From NCBI GenBank assembly GCA_025355115.1, contig JANXLO010000187.1, positions 1 through 6,998 on the forward strand: DNA of 6,998 nt, written 5' to 3'. The notes beneath the pieces were generated by a model. That model worked only from the letters and a program-made list of their open reading frames with translations, had not been told where the DNA came from and ran no database searches. Within the stretch, counting starts at the first letter, position 1; each line of letters starts with the position of its first letter. The DNA is from Chthonomonadaceae bacterium (GTDB taxonomy: Bacteria > Armatimonadota > Chthonomonadetes > Chthonomonadales > Chthonomonadaceae). Made by a program: the position numbers and the translations under genes. This document shows, in pieces, positions 6,560-6,998 of the stretch.

Positions 6560-6945
6560 TGCTCCTATTCAGCGCATGTTCAGATTGTCTGACCGAGATG
6601 AGAGGGTGGGCGTATGCAGCAACTTTTCCGATGGCAAAAATTACGCTTACTGTTCACATTCCAGGCCTGTCAAGCAGAGTGATGATTGGCAAAATGGGAG
6701 GAGATCACTCTTTCGATTTTGCACAATCTCTCCAATTTAGGATAGGACACGGAGAAAAGCAGGATGCTGCGGACGGACGGCGAATAGGTGTCTTGCCCAT
6801 GCCTGTGCAGAAACTGCTCTACGCATGGCAGCGAAGCACTCTCTTCGCCCGTCTCTTATTGTTCATGGGAATGAAGTCAATTGAGCAGGTTTATTCTTCG
6901 GTTCCCTCACGAATTTATGCGTTGTTGCAAAGGAGTTTCACGCCT
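6560..6945. other. Divergent intergenic region, mostly non-coding
   Basis: About 390 bp between the start of the acetyltransferase gene and the right-hand gene start. It is less GC-rich than the genes. It contains a perfect TTGACA on the minus strand (6673-6668) facing the acetyltransferase gene, but no convincing -10 at the right distance. An 8-bp inverted repeat lies beside it. A plus-strand frame is open from 6598 through the right edge. Third-position GC in this frame is only about half upstream of 6946, against roughly four in five after it, which argues that coding starts at 6946. No RNA gene was recognised. Confidence 0.6.
6676..6711. repeat. 8-bp perfect inverted repeat near the acetyltransferase -35-like box
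   Basis: AGAGTGAT (6676-6683) and ATCACTCT (6704-6711) are exact reverse complements around a 20-bp loop. The left arm ends two bases from the minus-strand TTGACA at 6668-6673. It could be a regulator site or a weak hairpin. An 8-bp repeat at this distance may also arise by chance. Confidence 0.35.
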
Positions 6946-6998
6946 ATGCGCTCATTCTATCGCGCCGTCTGGATTGGCTCGCTGCTGGCGATCCTGCA
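6946..6998 (+). CDS. Start of a gene encoding a probable secreted or membrane protein, cut by window edge
   Basis: Only 17 codons are visible: MRSFYRAVWIGSLLAIL. Two arginines followed by a hydrophobic run look like the n- and h-regions of a signal peptide or the first membrane helix. AAAGGAG (6929-6935) lies 10 nt before the ATG. Codon third positions become GC-rich exactly here, unlike the upstream part of the same open frame. Nothing can be said about function from this fragment. Confidence 0.6.
   Translation, partial: MRSFYRAVWIGSLLAIL

Noticed and set aside
5972..6592. A 206-codon plus-strand frame over the acetyltransferase gene
   Set aside because: The GNAT motifs are unmistakable on the minus strand. 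The plus-strand frame is a complement artefact.
6645..6673. Full sigma70 promoter for the acetyltransferase gene
   Set aside because: TTGACA is perfect, but the hexamers 16-18 bp downstream do not resemble TATAAT, so only the -35-like box is noted.
6614..6682. 22-codon plus-strand mini-ORF (MQQLFRWQ...)
   Set aside because: There is a purine-rich stretch upstream but no properly spaced Shine-Dalgarno site and no other support.

Overview
The window is from a bacterial chromosome. It is GC-rich, with gene-dense blocks, Shine-Dalgarno sites and near-consensus sigma70-type promoters. Nothing in it fixes the phylum, and no rRNA, tRNA, CRISPR array or insertion sequence was found. Two genes run off the ends: adenosylhomocysteinase at the left and a short gene start at the right.

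Left block (1-2508): a divergent pair shares a 152-bp control region. On the minus strand is ahcY (S-adenosylhomocysteine hydrolase), lacking only the last few residues. On the plus strand is a cysteine-free ArsR-type winged-helix protein fused to a SAM/SAH-binding methyltransferase fold, the architecture of the SahR repressors of the SAM cycle. Between them lie a perfect 24-bp palindrome and a related 16-bp near-palindrome. The second overlaps the -35 box of a strong promoter whose predicted transcript starts at the regulator's ATG (leaderless). The simplest reading is a SAH-sensing feedback loop: SAH accumulates, the repressor lets go, AhcY is made and SAH is removed.

Middle (2509-3043): a small single-pass membrane protein of unknown function has its own near-consensus promoter. 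A 17-codon ORF with a perfect AGGAGG lies just before it. The membrane-protein gene converges on the next block, with no clear intrinsic terminator between them.

Right block (3044-5822, minus strand): a two-gene operon encodes a GH36 alpha-galactosidase of the Thermotoga GalA type, followed after 10 nt by a PLP-dependent D-cysteine desulfhydrase-like enzyme. An inverted repeat with a second palindrome nested inside it lies just upstream of a likely -10 box and is a candidate operator. Further right is a RimJ/RimL-type GNAT acetyltransferase (minus strand), then about 390 bp of mostly non-coding DNA. After that a plus-strand gene with a signal-peptide-like N-terminus begins and leaves the window.

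The most interesting element is the ahcY/regulator control region with its two-site operator arrangement. The rest looks like ordinary accessory metabolism.
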